Counted from the first letter of the stretch, positions 18,133-27,289 are shown. The stretch is DNA of 54,469 bases from Bradyrhizobium sp. 141 (GCF_023074055.1 NZ_JADPKR010000074.1:1-54469), one strand, 5' to 3'. Translations and numbers: made by a program. The notes: a model not told the origin generated them from the sequence alone.

Positions 18133-19669
18133 TCAGGCGGCGTAAGCGATGTTCTGAGGGCGCCAGTTCCAAGGCAGGAGTTCGTGGATGCGCTTGGCGG
18201 GATGATCCGACAGGCGGGCCAGGATGTCGGCGAGCCAAGCCTGTGGATCGATGTCATTGAGCTTAGCGGTGGCGATGAGAGTGTAGATCGCCGCCGCGCG
18301 GCGGCCGCCCTCGTCGGAGCCGGCGAAGGTCCAATTTCTTCGGCCCACGGCAACCGCCCGTAGTTCGCGCTCGGCAGCATTGTTCGACATGCAAAGCCGT
18401 TCGTCCTCAAGGAAGCGGGTAAATGCATCCCAGCGGCTGAGGCAATAGTTGATTGCCTTGGTCGTATCATTGTTCCTGGAGAAGTTGGCGCGCTGCTCGC
18501 GCAACCATGCCTCCAGCTCCACGATCAGGGCGCGGCTACGCTCCTGGCGCACGCGCAGGCGCTCCTGCGGCGCAAGACCATTGATCTCGCGCTCGATGGC
18601 GAACAGGACATCGATGCGCTTGACCCCCTCGGCCGCGATCGGCGCCTTACTGAGCCGCGCTAAATCGAAGAACTTACGCCGGCCGTGTGCCCAGCATGCC
18701 GCCTCGATAATCGGGCCGCCTTTGCGATTGACTTCGTAGAGCCTGCCAAAGCCGGCATAGGCGTCGGCCTGCATCAGTCCGGCATAGCCCGCCAGATGCT
18801 GCTCCGGATGCGCACCGCCACGATCAGGCGAGTAGAAGAATACGGCCGCCGGCGGATCTGGGCCGGCAAATGGACGGTCGTCGCGCACATAGGTCCAGAG
18901 CCGGCCGGTCCGGGTCTTGCCCTTGGCCAGGACCGGCACCGTGGTGTCGTCGGCATGGATGCGCTCGGCCGCGAAGACGTGGCTTCCGATTGCATCGACC
19001 AGCGGCATCAGGGTTGCCGCGGAAGCGCCCACCCAGTCCGCCAGCGTCGAGACATCGAGGTCGACGCCTTCGCGCTGGTAGACGTCGCTCTGACGATTGA
19101 GCGGCAGGTGCAGACCATATTTGGCGAACAGGATATGGGCCAGCAGCTTGGGCCCCGCACGTCCCCGCGCATCGGGTGCGAAGGGGCCGGCGGCTGGGTA
19201 ATCGCTTCGCAGGCCCGGCAGACGAACTTCTCGCGCACGTGCTGGATCACCTTCCACTGGCGCGGAACGAACTCCAGCATCTCGGTCACGTCCTCGCCGA
19301 GCTTGCGCAATCGGTTGTCGCCGCAGCATGGACAGCAGGCATCGGATAGACAATTCGCTCCCGCGGCAAATGCTCCGGTAGTGGCCGGCGGGCTGGCCTG
19401 CGGCGCTGGAACGATGGCACCGCAATCTTCTCGGCTGCCAATTGCGCCGCGGTATCAGCTTGCGCCGCGTTCTCCTCCAGGTCGGCGAGCTGTAGCTCGA
19501 GCTGGTCCAGCAATGCGCCTTGCTCGGAGGACTGTCCGAACTGCTCGTGCCGGAGCTTCTTGATCGTGAGCTTGAGCTTTTCGATCAACAAGCTCCCCGC
19601 CTGAGCCTCGGCTTCCGCGGCCAACCGGGCCGCTCGCTCGGCGCGCAGCATCGCCTGCAGCGTGGTCAC
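18133..19669 (-). pseudogene. tnpC: IS66 family transposase TnpC with two frameshifts
   Basis: The N-terminal frame (from 19669) gives a coiled leader ending SFQRRRPARRPLPEHLPRER. The zinc-finger segment LRKLGEDVTEMLEFVPRQWK and FVCRACEAI is read one frame over from about 19330, and from about 19175 the frame changes again to GRAGPKLLAHILFAKYGLHL and the DDE region (HADDTTVPVLAKGKT, LMQADAYAGF, MSNNAAERELRAVAVGRR), ending ELLPWNWRPQNIAYAA. Two separate indels make it unlikely to be active. It is a different isoform from the 11789 copy. Confidence 0.88.
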
Positions 19670-19763
19670 ATCGTGGGAAGAGAATCATCAGCCCGACCAG
19701 AGAATCACAAGATGCTGTTGCTGTCCGAACCGCTGATCGTGCCACCGATTCAAATCCCAGCGA

Positions 19764-20111
19764 TCAGCCGGCCGCCTGCGGTCGCCAGGTACGTTGCGGC
19801 ATCCGCCAGTCGATGCCCTCCAGCAGGTATCCAAGCTGGGCTGGGGTGATTGTCACCACGCCATCAACCGACGACGGCCACAGGAAGCGGCCGCGCTCCA
19901 GCCGCTTGGCATAAAGCGACATGCCCAGTCCATCGTGCCAAAGGATCTTAATCAGCTTGCCGCTTTTGCCACGGAACACATAGAGGTCGCCGCCGTGCGG
20001 GTCCCGCGTGAACGCTTCCTGCACCAGCAAGGCCAGCGAGTTCATGCCGCGACGCATATCGGTGTGGCCGGTCGCAATCCACACCCGCACGCCCGACGCA
20101 ATGGGGATCAC
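19764..20111 (-). CDS. tnpB: IS66 TnpB
   Basis: 115 residues from GTG 20111: VIPIASGVRVWIATGHTDMR, DLYVFRGKSGKLIKILWHDG, LGMSLYAKRLERGRFLWPSS, YLLEGIDWRMPQRTWRPQ. Full length, in contrast to the amber-truncated copy at 11374. Overlaps the tnpA stop by four bases, so translation is probably coupled. Confidence 0.88.
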   Translation of the reverse strand: MIPIASGVRVWIATGHTDMRRGMNSLALLVQEAFTRDPHGGDLYVFRGKSGKLIKILWHDGLGMSLYAKRLERGRFLWPSSVDGVVTITPAQLGYLLEGIDWRMPQRTWRPQAAG

Positions 20112-20536
20112 CGTAAGCGTCCATCTGCCAGCGCCGCCACGGCGGCCTTCAGCGTCGCCGCGTCGACCGTACCCGTGATCCGCATCCGAGCCCCGGCAGC
20201 GAACTCGATCTCGATCGACCCGCCGCTGCTGGCCGGCGCGACTGGACAAGGCGGCCCAGATTCCGCGACCACCATCGCCGGCACGAAGCCAGGTTGACGG
20301 GCGGTATCCTTCGGCTCAGGCCGAAACGAACGTCGCCATCGCAGCAGCAATGAGCGCGAAACGCCATACCGCCGCGCTGTTGCCGCGACTTGGCGCGGCG
20401 CCTGCAAGCTCTCCAGAACGATCTTGAGCTTCTCATCCTCGGACCAGCGCCGCCGCCGGCCCGTGTCCACCACCTCAAGCCGCTCGACTTGGGCACTGCG
20501 CCTATCACTGTCCATAAGGACAGTTCTCAACAACAC
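20108..20536 (-). CDS. tnpA: IS66 transposase accessory protein TnpA
   Basis: 142 residues. Helix-turn-helix around RRRRWSEDEKLKIVLESLQA and VAATARRYGVSRSLLLRWRR, then a linker and the IEIEFAAGARMRITGTVDAA tail typical of IS66 TnpA. An alternative start is Met8. The nested IS4 element begins 30 bp upstream, so any promoter in the terminal repeat has been displaced. Confidence 0.88.
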   Translation of the reverse strand: MLLRTVLMDSDRRSAQVERLEVVDTGRRRRWSEDEKLKIVLESLQAPRQVAATARRYGVSRSLLLRWRRSFRPEPKDTARQPGFVPAMVVAESGPPCPVAPASSGGSIEIEFAAGARMRITGTVDAATLKAAVAALADGRLR

Positions 20537-20565
20537 GCCTCATTCGGCAAGGCGGCCTTCACCGG

Positions 20566-22167
20566 CTTTCAATTACCCACAAGTGCTTGATTCATTTGCG
20601 GGAGGGCTCGATCGAAGAATCTTGAATCAGATGAATCGCTTGTGATTCATTGTTGAGCACCTGAATCGCGACGGCGAGGTGCCTTCATGTGTTCGAGCGG
20701 TGCGATATCTCGTCGGTCGGCGGGCCAGGATGGTTACCAGGATGATCGTGATGAAAGCGCCGTCGCACACTGGACGGAGCGCGAGATCGACAAGACGGCT
20801 TTCGAGGACGCCCGTTCTTGGTCAACGATTTGGCGAGCTGTTAAGGCAAATTGGTGATGGCATGGGCGGGAGCATACCGTTCGCGTGCCAAGACTGGGCG
20901 AACACGAAGGCAGCCTACCGCTTTTTCGCCAACGAGCGCGTGGAGGAAGCCGACATTCTTAGCGGCCACTTCGCCGCGACGCGCACGCGTTACGATGATT
21001 GTACAGGCCCGATTCTCCTTATCCAGGACACCACGGAATTCTCCTACCAACGCGCGAACACGAGCGCGATCGGCATAACCAAGAGCGTCAATAGCGGCCG
21101 GGACAAAGGTGGCCGTTGGCGCCATCACACGGTCTGCGGAATGCTGATGCATTGCAGCCTCGCGGTGACCGTCGAGGGCCTCCCCCTGGGATTGGCGGCG
21201 GTGAAGTTCTGGACACGGAAAAAATTCAAAGGCACGGCGCAACTCAAGAAGAAGATCAACCCGACCCGCGTTCCCATCGAGAAGAAGAAGAGCGTTCGAT
21301 GGCTCGACAATCTCAGGCAATCGATCGAACGGCTCGGACAGCCGGAGCGTTGCATTCATATCGGCGACCGCGAAAGCGACATCTACGAATTGTATTGCCT
21401 GACGCAAGAGCTTGGCGCTCACTTCCTTGTCCGCGCCTGCGTCGATCGGGTGGCAGGCGATGGCGGCCATACGATTGCGACCGAGATGGAAGAGACCAGC
21501 GTCAAGGGCCTGCATTACATCGACGTGCGGGACGACAAGGGAGAGATGACGAAAGCCGCGCTGGAGATCAAGTTCAAGCGGATTGCGGTCTTGCCTCCGA
21601 TCGGAAAGCAAAACCGTTATCCCGCCCTCGACCTGACGATAATCCACGCCAGCGAGCGCGGTGCGCCAAAGGGCCGGAAACCCATTGAGTGGAAGCTAAT
21701 CACGGACTTACCCGTCCGCGGACGTTCCGGGGCAATCGAGAAGATTAACTGGTACGCCATGCGGTGGAAAATCGAGATGTTCCATAAGATCCTGAAATCG
21801 GGCTGCAGGGCGGAAGACTCAAAACTGCGGACCGCGGAGCGCCTCGCTAATCTGATGGCGGTCTTCTGCATTCTCAGCTGGCGCGTCCTCTGGCTTACCA
21901 TGCTCAATCGCACGGCCCCGGACGCGTCACCGAAGATGGCCTTGACGGACACCGAGATCGCATTGCTCGATGAACTCATCAGCGACGTCGGCAATCGACG
22001 ATGTCGCCCTGGAACCCTCGCATTCTACTTGACCAAACTTGCACGATTGGGTGGCTACCTGGCCAGGGCCGCCGATCCGCCACCGGGAAATGTTGTCATC
22101 TGGCGGGGACTCTGATATCGAACTCGGCGCCGAAATCGGAGCGGCTGGAAATGTGGGTAATTGAAAG
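20566..22167 (+). mobile_element. IS4-family element nested in IS66, 1602 bp, 9-bp target duplication
   Basis: Perfect 16-bp terminal inverted repeats CTTTCAATTACCCACA (20566-20581 and the complement of 22152-22167). The duplication CTTCACCGG flanks it at 20557-20565 and 22168-22176, nine bases as expected for IS4/IS50-type elements. The insertion point is inside the terminal inverted repeat of the IS66 element, 8 bp from its end after subtraction of the duplicated copy. Confidence 0.95.
20687..22115 (+). pseudogene. IS4 family (IS50-like) transposase, one frameshift
   Basis: The expected N-terminus (from ATG 20687: WTEREIDKTAFEDAR) is read one frame away from the body; one extra base lies near 20815, where LGQRFGELLRQIGDGMGGSI resumes. 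The body (to 22115) has the DNA-binding domain (CQDWANTKAAYRFFANERV), the first Asp in ILLIQDTTEFSY, the second in HIGDRESDIYELY, and the YREK-type signature ending (WYAMRWKIEMFHKILKSGCR, with E-x-x-x-K). This resembles the Tn5/IS50 transposase. A frame from GTG-like starts before 20815 is open in the body frame, but it would lack the native N-terminus, which in Tn5 contacts the end sequences. Confidence 0.88.
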
Positions 22168-22216
22168 CTTCACCGGACGGATACCGCCCGAACGCAGGGA
22201 ACAGCGAAAGAGGTTT

Positions 22217-22408
22217 CTATGGTGCCTTCGGAGGCTCCGGATGCCATGTGTTCGGCACCTCGTGCTCCAGCAATGCCGTTGAGACTGCGATCTGCTCCCG
22301 AGACCGGGAGATCATTTTCCTAGCCAATTGGCTCGCATCAGCCTGATGCATCTTTTGCGAGTCCAGATACTCGTCGAACTGCTTCTTGGTGAACAAGACG
22401 GCGTCCAC
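22217..22408 (-). CDS. Possible small protein
   Basis: 63 residues from GTG 22408: MDAVLFTKKQFDEYLDSQKM, HQADASQLARKMISRSREQI, AVSTALLEHEVP. Charged and helical, with even codon use; it starts immediately outside the IS66 element. No family recognised and the GTG start is weakly supported. Confidence 0.35.
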   Translation of the reverse strand: MDAVLFTKKQFDEYLDSQKMHQADASQLARKMISRSREQIAVSTALLEHEVPNTWHPEPPKAP

Positions 22409-22462
22409 GCTGCGCCCGGTTAATTTACGCTAGAAACAGATTAGGACAGTGCAAAAGTGAAC

Positions 22463-22663
22463 TTACTCTGGCGGCCGCAAGCCTGGCGATCGTATCCAGT
22501 CGCTCAGATGTGCCCCCGTCTCGACAATCCTGGCTCGCTTGAGCAAGCCCTCACGTTCCGCCCCAGCGGGCAATTGGTCGGCCAGTGCTTTTAGCTTGGC
22601 GGCCTCTTCGGCTAATCGTTCTTCAAGTGAGCGGGTTTGCTTAACTCTGCGGCGCTCTCCCAT
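22463..22663 (-). CDS. Small conserved hypothetical protein
   Basis: 66 residues from ATG 22663: MGERRRVKQTRSLEERLAEE, AAKLKALADQLPAGAEREGL, LKRARIVETGAHLSDWIRSP. A basic start, then a long amphipathic helix and the closing T-G-A-H-x-S-x-W motif. I recognise the S-L-E-E-R-L-A-E-E ... ETGAH.S.W pattern from many Bradyrhizobium genomes. It is intact; the role is unknown. Confidence 0.7.
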   Translation of the reverse strand: MGERRRVKQTRSLEERLAEEAAKLKALADQLPAGAEREGLLKRARIVETGAHLSDWIRSPGLRPPE

Positions 22664-22767
22664 AGCGCCCTCCCTCAGCCGTTTACGACGACTCCGAAAC
22701 GTTCCCGGGCGGGTTCGGTTCCCAAGACGAAACTAGGCCACGCCTCGGGAACCAGGGCCTGCGTCGC

Positions 22768-22932
22768 TTAGTGCTCGGAAGGCTTCTCCCTCTGGGCTTT
22801 GCGCGCCATGTCCATCCACTCTCCTGCGAGCTTCAACCAAGCCTCCTTATCGACCTCGCGCGTGGCCTTCCCAGCCTCGTCTAGGCGGTCCTGCGCTTGC
22901 TGAACGTATCTTGCGAAATCAGCTTCGCTCAT
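22768..22932 (-). CDS. 54-residue conserved protein
   Basis: ATG 22930-22932 to TAA 22768-22770. The product MSEADFARYVQQAQDRLDEA, GKATREVDKEAWLKLAGEWM, DMARKAQREKPSEH is one acidic helix. The A-W-L-K-L-A-G-E-W-M-D-M-A segment also occurs in the protein at 31880-32068 (AWLLAGEWMKLAEAAERRR), so the two share a helical family seen widely in rhizobia. No function known. Confidence 0.6.
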   Translation of the reverse strand: MSEADFARYVQQAQDRLDEAGKATREVDKEAWLKLAGEWMDMARKAQREKPSEH

Positions 22933-23062
22933 CGCGATCAATGCGACCGCGAAAGGAAGGTGCCTACAAAGGTAAGGCGCAGGTGCTGCCTTGAGACAGA
23001 TCCTGCGGCCTATACCACGACGTTCCGCACGATCGGCGCGGCAGGACCCTTGCTAGCACAGT

Positions 23063-23088
23063 GGCCCGCCAGCGTGAACCGGCGGGCC
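23063..23088. terminator. GC-rich hairpin, candidate terminator
   Basis: GGCCCGCC at 23063-23070 pairs perfectly with GGCGGGCC at 23081-23088, with a 10-base loop. It stands just past the end of the small frame stopping at 23094. No T-run follows on either strand, so terminator function is uncertain. Confidence 0.4.
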
Positions 23089-23093
23089 GCTTG

Positions 23094-23339
23094 TCACTGC
23101 CTCAGCAGGACCTGCTCCAGTCCATCCTCGATCACTCGGAGATCCTCAAGTAAAGCATCTCGAGAGTCGGGCGGGTTCACGCCTGATGCGGGCTGTAGCT
23201 GTTCGAGCAACTGGCGCCGAAGGCATCGCATATTTTCTAGGGCTTGCCGGTTGTTCAAACGTACACAAGCCGAAACGATCAATCCAATGCTTGTGGTCAA
23301 CGGGTAGATCCAAATGGAAAATTCTAAAACAGGTTGCAT
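23094..23339 (-). CDS. Possible small protein with a hydrophobic start
   Basis: 81 residues: a hydrophobic segment (LEFSIWIYPLTTSIGLIVSA) could be one membrane span, followed by a charged helix (RQALENMRCLRRQLLEQLQP, RDALLEDLRVIEDGLEQVLL). The hairpin at 23063-23088 lies just beyond its stop. No family recognised. Confidence 0.4.
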   Translation of the reverse strand: MQPVLEFSIWIYPLTTSIGLIVSACVRLNNRQALENMRCLRRQLLEQLQPASGVNPPDSRDALLEDLRVIEDGLEQVLLRQ

Positions 23340-23746
23340 CGTAGCCCGTTCGACCTAACCCGCAAGCACCCATCAAATAACATCTTGGTCCAGTCCCAGG
23401 GTGTTCTGGGACGGGGCCGTGGGGGACATACGCGGCCTTGTGCTTGTGGTTGAGGGCCCGCCAGCTCAGCCAGCCCCGGCGGGTCCTCCCTCATTTGATG
23501 TACGTTAAGTCTGCTGCCGATTGTGAAATATATCATACTGCGAGCCAGAAATGGCGCGATAGGATCATTCCACCGGGGCTGGCTGCATATTTCGTTAGAC
23601 CTTTTCACCCGGTTTCATTTTGGCCATGCGCGGGCCGCAGCGAGAACATCGCTGCGGCTAGTAGACCGGCTGCGTTTCAATCACCAGCAAGCTTTGTGGG
23701 CACCAACGATTTTGCGGCGTCTAATTTTCCAATGGGAGGACGTTTT
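23340..23746. other. No recognisable gene; one imperfect hairpin
   Basis: GAGGGCCCGCC near 23453 can pair with GGCGGGTCCTC near 23478 with one mismatch. Otherwise only short frames without family resemblance. Confidence 0.4.
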
Positions 23747-23959
23747 ATGCCTAAGGAGAATTGCCTGATTGTTCGTGCGGCCGGGAAACGACTGGACCTG
23801 TTACGAGGCGAAGCTGCCCGCATCGCGCAAGGAGCTAACGTTCGCTGGTGGACCGACCGCGCGGAGATCGGCACCAAGTTCTGCTTTGAAGATTCCAAAG
23901 CCAAGGAGCTATTCGCAATTACCTGCGACAGCCTCGGCATTACCTCTCAGGACGGCTAG
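23747..23959 (+). CDS. Small conserved hypothetical protein
   Basis: 70 residues from ATG 23747, with an excellent ribosome binding site GGGAGGA at 23734-23740 (six-base spacer). The product MPKENCLIVRAAGKRLDLLR, GEAARIAQGANVRWWTDRAE, IGTKFCFEDSKAKELFAITC is a soluble alpha/beta protein. The W-W-T-D and T-K-F-C-F-E-D pattern suggests a compact domain, but I cannot name a family. It ends with an ordinary TAG. Confidence 0.6.
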   Translation: MPKENCLIVRAAGKRLDLLRGEAARIAQGANVRWWTDRAEIGTKFCFEDSKAKELFAITCDSLGITSQDG

Positions 23960-24246
23960 TCCATTGAAAAACCCGCCGACCTGGGAGCCGACGAGTTCTC
24001 AATGCCAATACCGTATCACGGAGCTCGTCACAAAATCGCGATCGTCAATCGTACCGCGGGACCCGTTGACGGCTGGTCACGCCTAAGTCTTCGGCCGTGC
24101 GTCATCAGCCGCTGCCGGTCGCGCATTCTGTGGGTTCGGCGCCGGCGTTTCATGCTGGCCCCCGCAACTCGCTATGCCAGCGTGCGTCGTACTCCATTTC
24201 ACGGCGCGTCAGCATCTCGGCCGAATGAAACCACGGCGAACCTCAA

Positions 24247-24604
24247 ATGATCGTCTTCGATTGCGGCGTTCAGCATCAACTCGGCGGCTATCCTAAGCAC
24301 GATCATGAAGTGCAGCTCTATGCCTTCGACGTCCTCGCCATGGGCGGCGACGACTTGCGCGATCTGCCGCTGCACCTGCGAAAGATGAACCTCCAGCGGC
24401 TGTTCGCGCGCAGGCCGGGAGGGCATAACCGTTGCGCCCTTTGAGCGCGGCGAGATTGCACCCGATCTATTCCGCGCGGCCTGCCGCGTGGGCCTTTGAG
24501 GGGCTGGTCTCAAAGCATCGCAATCGACCGTATCGTGCAGGCGGCAGAAGCACTGGATCAAGGTGAAGAACCGCGGCCATCGGGCAATGGATCGCGAGTT
24601 GTAG
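24247..24604 (+). pseudogene. ATP-dependent DNA ligase domain (LigD-type) remnant 1
   Basis: Three frames must be joined to read HDHEVQLYAFDVLAMGGDDL, RDLPLHLRKMNLQRLFARRP, then GITVAPFERGEIAPDLFRAA, EGLVSKHRNRPYRAG, and HWIKVKNRGHRAMDREL. This is the C-terminal half of the adenylation domain of LigD-type ligases (motifs IIIa, IV EGLVSK and V WIKVKN). The catalytic K-x-D-G-x-R part is missing. It ends a few bases before the iron permease gene. Confidence 0.7.
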
Positions 24605-24645
24605 ATGCTCGTGGAACCGACCAAAGCAGCGCCACGTTGATCGTC

Positions 24646-24969
24646 ATGGCCCTGAAGGAAGTCCGAGGCTGGTTGACCAACATCGGCGTGCTTGCCTCCC
24701 GGCCAGCCGCGTTCGTTGTCTTTCTCATTTATGCCGCGCTTTGGATCGTCTTCGGCAATGGCCTAGAGTGGCATTCGCTTGCCATTCTCGCAACATGGGG
24801 AATGACCCTCGTGATCCAGCGCGCCGAGCACCGCAACACGCAGGCCATTCATGCGAAGCTCGACGAACTCCTGAAGGTTCACGGCGATGCCAAGAACTCG
24901 CTTATGACCATCGACGACAAGGACGCTGAGGAAGTCGAGCGGGAGCGAGCACGGGTCCGTAGGTCGTGA
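24646..24969 (+). CDS. Low-affinity iron permease family protein
   Basis: 107 residues from ATG 24646. Two membrane segments are visible (PAAFVVFLIYAALWIVFG at about 24-42 and WHSLAILATWGMTLVIQRAE at about 48-66), followed by NTQAIHAKLDELL and a charged tail EEVERERARVRR. This is the layout of the bacterial low-affinity iron permease family (PF04120), inner membrane, with the conserved R/N-T-x-A-x-x-x-K-L-D-E-L segment. Actual iron transport by bacterial members is poorly established. Apparently intact, sitting directly after a ligase remnant. Confidence 0.8.
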   Translation: MALKEVRGWLTNIGVLASRPAAFVVFLIYAALWIVFGNGLEWHSLAILATWGMTLVIQRAEHRNTQAIHAKLDELLKVHGDAKNSLMTIDDKDAEEVERERARVRRS

Positions 24970-25056
24970 GAGTTACCCAACGGATCACCTTGATCGCTCT
25001 TCCCCTCGGGTTCCAGAATTAACCCGCAACCGCGACATCAAGCTCAGTTCCAGACA

Positions 25057-25458
25057 TTGATTGCAGCAAAGCTGCGGGGCGCTAGCTTCTCACGGCCGGA
25101 CATTGCCCTTGGTCCGGGTCCCCAATGGGAAGCCGTCGCGCCAATATATTTGACGCGGCGGCTTCGCTTGATTGCAGGCCCGTTCTATTTGAAACAGCAG
25201 TCAGACAACGGAAAACTTGACCTTATCGAGATGCGTCGTCAACTCACGACCCTGCGCTCGCAGCATTCGGACAACCTTGCGATAGCATTGCTACTGAACC
25301 GCCTCCTCGTGAAGGTCGCATTCCTCTCGGAGCCTATCGACCCGAAGCACGAACAGCATCTCCGATCTGAGTTTGCACAGACGCTGAAGAAGGTGGAGGC
25401 GATCACCTCGCGCAAGCCATCAGCGAAGCGACCAGTAACCACTAAGCCATCCAAGTAA
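25057..25458 (+). CDS. Hypothetical basic protein, start uncertain
   Basis: The frame is open from TTG 25057, but the convincing part starts around ATG 25229 (MRRQLTTLRSQHSDNLAIAL, LLNRLLVKVAFLSEPIDPKH, EQHLRSEFAQTLKKVEA), a helical region ending in a Lys/Ser/Thr/Pro-rich tail. No family recognised. The upstream part may belong to another degraded frame. Confidence 0.4.
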   Translation: MIAAKLRGASFSRPDIALGPGPQWEAVAPIYLTRRLRLIAGPFYLKQQSDNGKLDLIEMRRQLTTLRSQHSDNLAIALLLNRLLVKVAFLSEPIDPKHEQHLRSEFAQTLKKVEAITSRKPSAKRPVTTKPSK

Positions 25459-25867
25459 CACTAACGATCGTATCTCATTGCGCTTGTTGGGGGGGCGCCG
25501 ATGCTGGATGCAGTCGCGAAGTCGCCTTTGTTTCGCGTTCTGGCGCCTTCGCGGCGAGGGGTCGCCGGCCCTTCGGCCGGCAGCCCCGCCCAGTGCTAGG
25601 ATTGATGGCGGCCGTGCGACGAAGCGCGGTCCGCAGCGTAGTTTGGGCGGACAGGCCTCATAAGCCGGTCTTCCGCTTCGCGATCAACTTGGCGCGTTGA
25701 GCCGACGGCTCGTCGTAGGCATCAACCGAGCCGGGCAATCACCGATAGCGAGCAACCCAGAGGGGCGTCTTGGGCGCTCGCAGCGGCCCTTCTGTTCGTT
25801 CACAGACGGTCAACGCTCTGGCCTTACTCTGAGCGCCTGCGCGAAGGCCACGCCGGGCGGTTCATGA
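25459..25867. other. No recognisable gene; perfect hairpin at 25564-25581
   Basis: GCCGGCC, loop CTTC, GGCCGGC forms a perfect 7-bp stem. It could be a transcription end for the gene stopping at 25458 but lies about 105 bp away and has no T-run. The rest shows no coding signal I can support. Confidence 0.45.
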
Positions 25868-26173
25868 GTGAGGCGGAAAGGATCCAGGCGCGTCGTTTTC
25901 GAAAGTCCAATCGAAGCACGGTTGATGGCCATCGACGGCACATGGCAGCGCGCCTGCAAAATTCACGATGTTTCCGAATTGGGGGCCAAGCTGGTGATTG
26001 ATGGTGCCGTGACAGATACCGGCCAGAAGGAATTTTTCCTCGTACTCTCGCCAATCGGATTAGCCTACCGACACTGCGAACTCTCCTGGGTCAACGGAGA
26101 GTTCGTTGGCGTTCAATTCATCAATCGCGGCAAAGCTTCGAAGAGAGCCCGACGCGAAACGCTGGTGAAGTGA
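25868..26173 (+). CDS. PilZ-domain protein
   Basis: 101 residues from GTG 25868. The sequence RRKGSRRVVFESPIEARLMA, IHDVSELGAKLVI, LAYRHCELSWVNGEFVGVQF fits a PilZ domain: an N-terminal R-x-x-x-R stretch followed by the D-x-S-x-x-G c-di-GMP-binding motif (DVSELG). The upstream ATG 25864 starts MSE but is in another frame; removal of one G would give MSERKGSRRVVFE, the form expected for the family, so a one-base insertion may have cost the native start. If GTG is used the domain is complete. It would act as a cytoplasmic second-messenger receptor. Confidence 0.75.
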   Translation: MRRKGSRRVVFESPIEARLMAIDGTWQRACKIHDVSELGAKLVIDGAVTDTGQKEFFLVLSPIGLAYRHCELSWVNGEFVGVQFINRGKASKRARRETLVK

Positions 26174-26611
26174 TGACGATCGATCGTCGCAGACAGGAGC
26201 GCACCGAGGTTGGGAGGTTGCGTACATTCAGGTGGCGGATCAAGCCTTCGCTGTCGGGTGCGGAACATCTCGGATCATGGCGCTGCTATCGAACTGCCCG
26301 AGAGCCGCTACATGAAGCCGCGATCTACTTTGATGTCGCAGCCGCGTGATCCGGCAGTGCTACCTGATTTGGTCAAGGGGTAACCGGATCGGCGTGGAGT
26401 TAGTTGATCAAGGCTAATATAGTCCCGCCAGCGCGAGCAGCGCGCGTGCGTCTTGAAAAGGCCTGGCTGTCGGTCCGCGTGCTCGAGCAATTGATGACCC
26501 TCTCCGGCGATCGCAATCCACACGGCTGGTCGGCGTCGGTCGCCTCTTACGCGCTGCTGCCGCACCAGGAGTTTGCTGTGCGGCCTCGCGACCGTAGCGG
26601 ATTGCTGGCTC
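26174..26611. other. No recognisable gene
   Basis: Frames of 75-100 codons exist on both strands but show no motif, no ribosome binding site and no family resemblance. Confidence 0.35.
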
Positions 26612-26746
26612 ATGAGACGCAAGCCAAAAGAGATTAGCGCCTGGACATTCCTGGTTTTTGCAGCCGCGCTGACTGGCGGCTACGAGAGCGCACGGGCGAT
26701 AGAACGACAGCTCGAACAGGAACAAACAACGCATTTCCCCCTATGA
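26612..26746 (+). CDS. 44-residue predicted single-span membrane peptide
   Basis: ATG 26612 to TGA 26744-26746. A basic start (MRRKPKEIS), one hydrophobic segment (WTFLVFAAALTGGY) and a charged tail (ESARAIERQLEQEQ) suggest an inner-membrane micropeptide with N-in topology. It overlaps the next small gene by ATGA, which supports that both are real and coupled. Confidence 0.5.
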   Translation: MRRKPKEISAWTFLVFAAALTGGYESARAIERQLEQEQTTHFPL

Positions 26747-26880
26747 TGAGGTTCATCTTTGGCTCAGGTGCACTCGCGAGTTCGCTGCTCCTGTTCGAGC
26801 TCTGGCTCTCACAACACCAGATTCAGAAGGGTTACGAGCGGCTAGAGCACTGCGAAATACGGCGCGCTCCGGGCCGCTAG
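26743..26880 (+). CDS. 45-residue predicted single-span membrane peptide
   Basis: Starts at ATG 26743 in ATGA overlap with the previous gene and ends at TAG 26878-26880. MMRFIFGSGALASSLLLFEL, WLSQHQIQKGYERLEHCEIR: a hydrophobic N-terminal span then a polar helix. The coupling suggests a small two-component membrane pair. No family recognised. Confidence 0.5.
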   Translation: MMRFIFGSGALASSLLLFELWLSQHQIQKGYERLEHCEIRRAPGR

Positions 26881-26897
26881 GGTTCGATACCTGCGGG

Positions 26898-27119
26898 TCA
26901 GCCAATCCGGAGGTTTTCCGCGGACATCTTACCGGAGCTCCCGGCCCTCACCTCGTAGCTAACATGCGCGCCCTCGGCCAAGCCCGTGTAGCCGGCTTTC
27001 TCGACCGCCCTGATGTGCACGAAGACGTCTGGGCCACCATCATCAGGAGCAATAAAGCCGTAGCCTTTGGTAGCGTTAAACCACTTCACTTTACCTATCG
27101 CCAAGTTGGTATCTCCCAA
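26898..27119 (-). CDS. Cold-shock (CspA-family) protein
   Basis: 73 residues: IGKVKWFNATKGYGFIAPDD, GGPDVFVHIRAVEKAGYTGL, AEGAHVSYEVRAGSSGKMSA. RNP1 (KGYGFI) and RNP2 (VFVHI) RNA-binding motifs are present, giving the five-strand OB fold of single-strand nucleic-acid chaperones. Length is normal for the family. A csp 3-prime fragment occurs at 42953-43053. A gene of this size in this position could be cold- or growth-regulated, but no 5-prime cold box was identified. Confidence 0.93.
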   Translation of the reverse strand: MGDTNLAIGKVKWFNATKGYGFIAPDDGGPDVFVHIRAVEKAGYTGLAEGAHVSYEVRAGSSGKMSAENLRIG

Positions 27120-27289
27120 TCAGAAATCGTATCCCAAGTATAGAATAGCCTTAGCGCAGCCCTCCTGACTGTTCGATTCACGACGCAGACTCGCCTCAAG
27201 GCGTCGCCAGAGCCGGGTTCCAAATTCGTAAAATCCTCGGCAAGCGCCTATCTCCCCACGATGCGAATGGCGTACGAGCTCTGCCTGGC

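Larger units (their letters stand above)
18078..22184 (-). mobile_element. Second IS66-family element, interrupted by an IS4-family element
   Basis: Ends read GTACGCATCCGGCGAAGGCC at 18078 and, on the other strand from 22184, GTATCCGT, continuing past the nested element as CCGGTGAAGGCC: 16 of 20 match. The 8-bp target duplication CGCCCGAA is present at 18070-18077 and 22185-22192. Without the nested IS4 and its duplication the element is 2496 bp. It carries tnpA, tnpB and a twice-frameshifted tnpC on the minus strand. The ends resemble those of the element at 10895-13699, so the two belong to the same subgroup but are different isoforms. Confidence 0.92.

Noticed and set aside
20841..21647. 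268-codon minus-strand frame inside the IS4-type element
   Set aside because: Antisense to the transposase, with no recognisable domain; IS4 elements carry a single gene.
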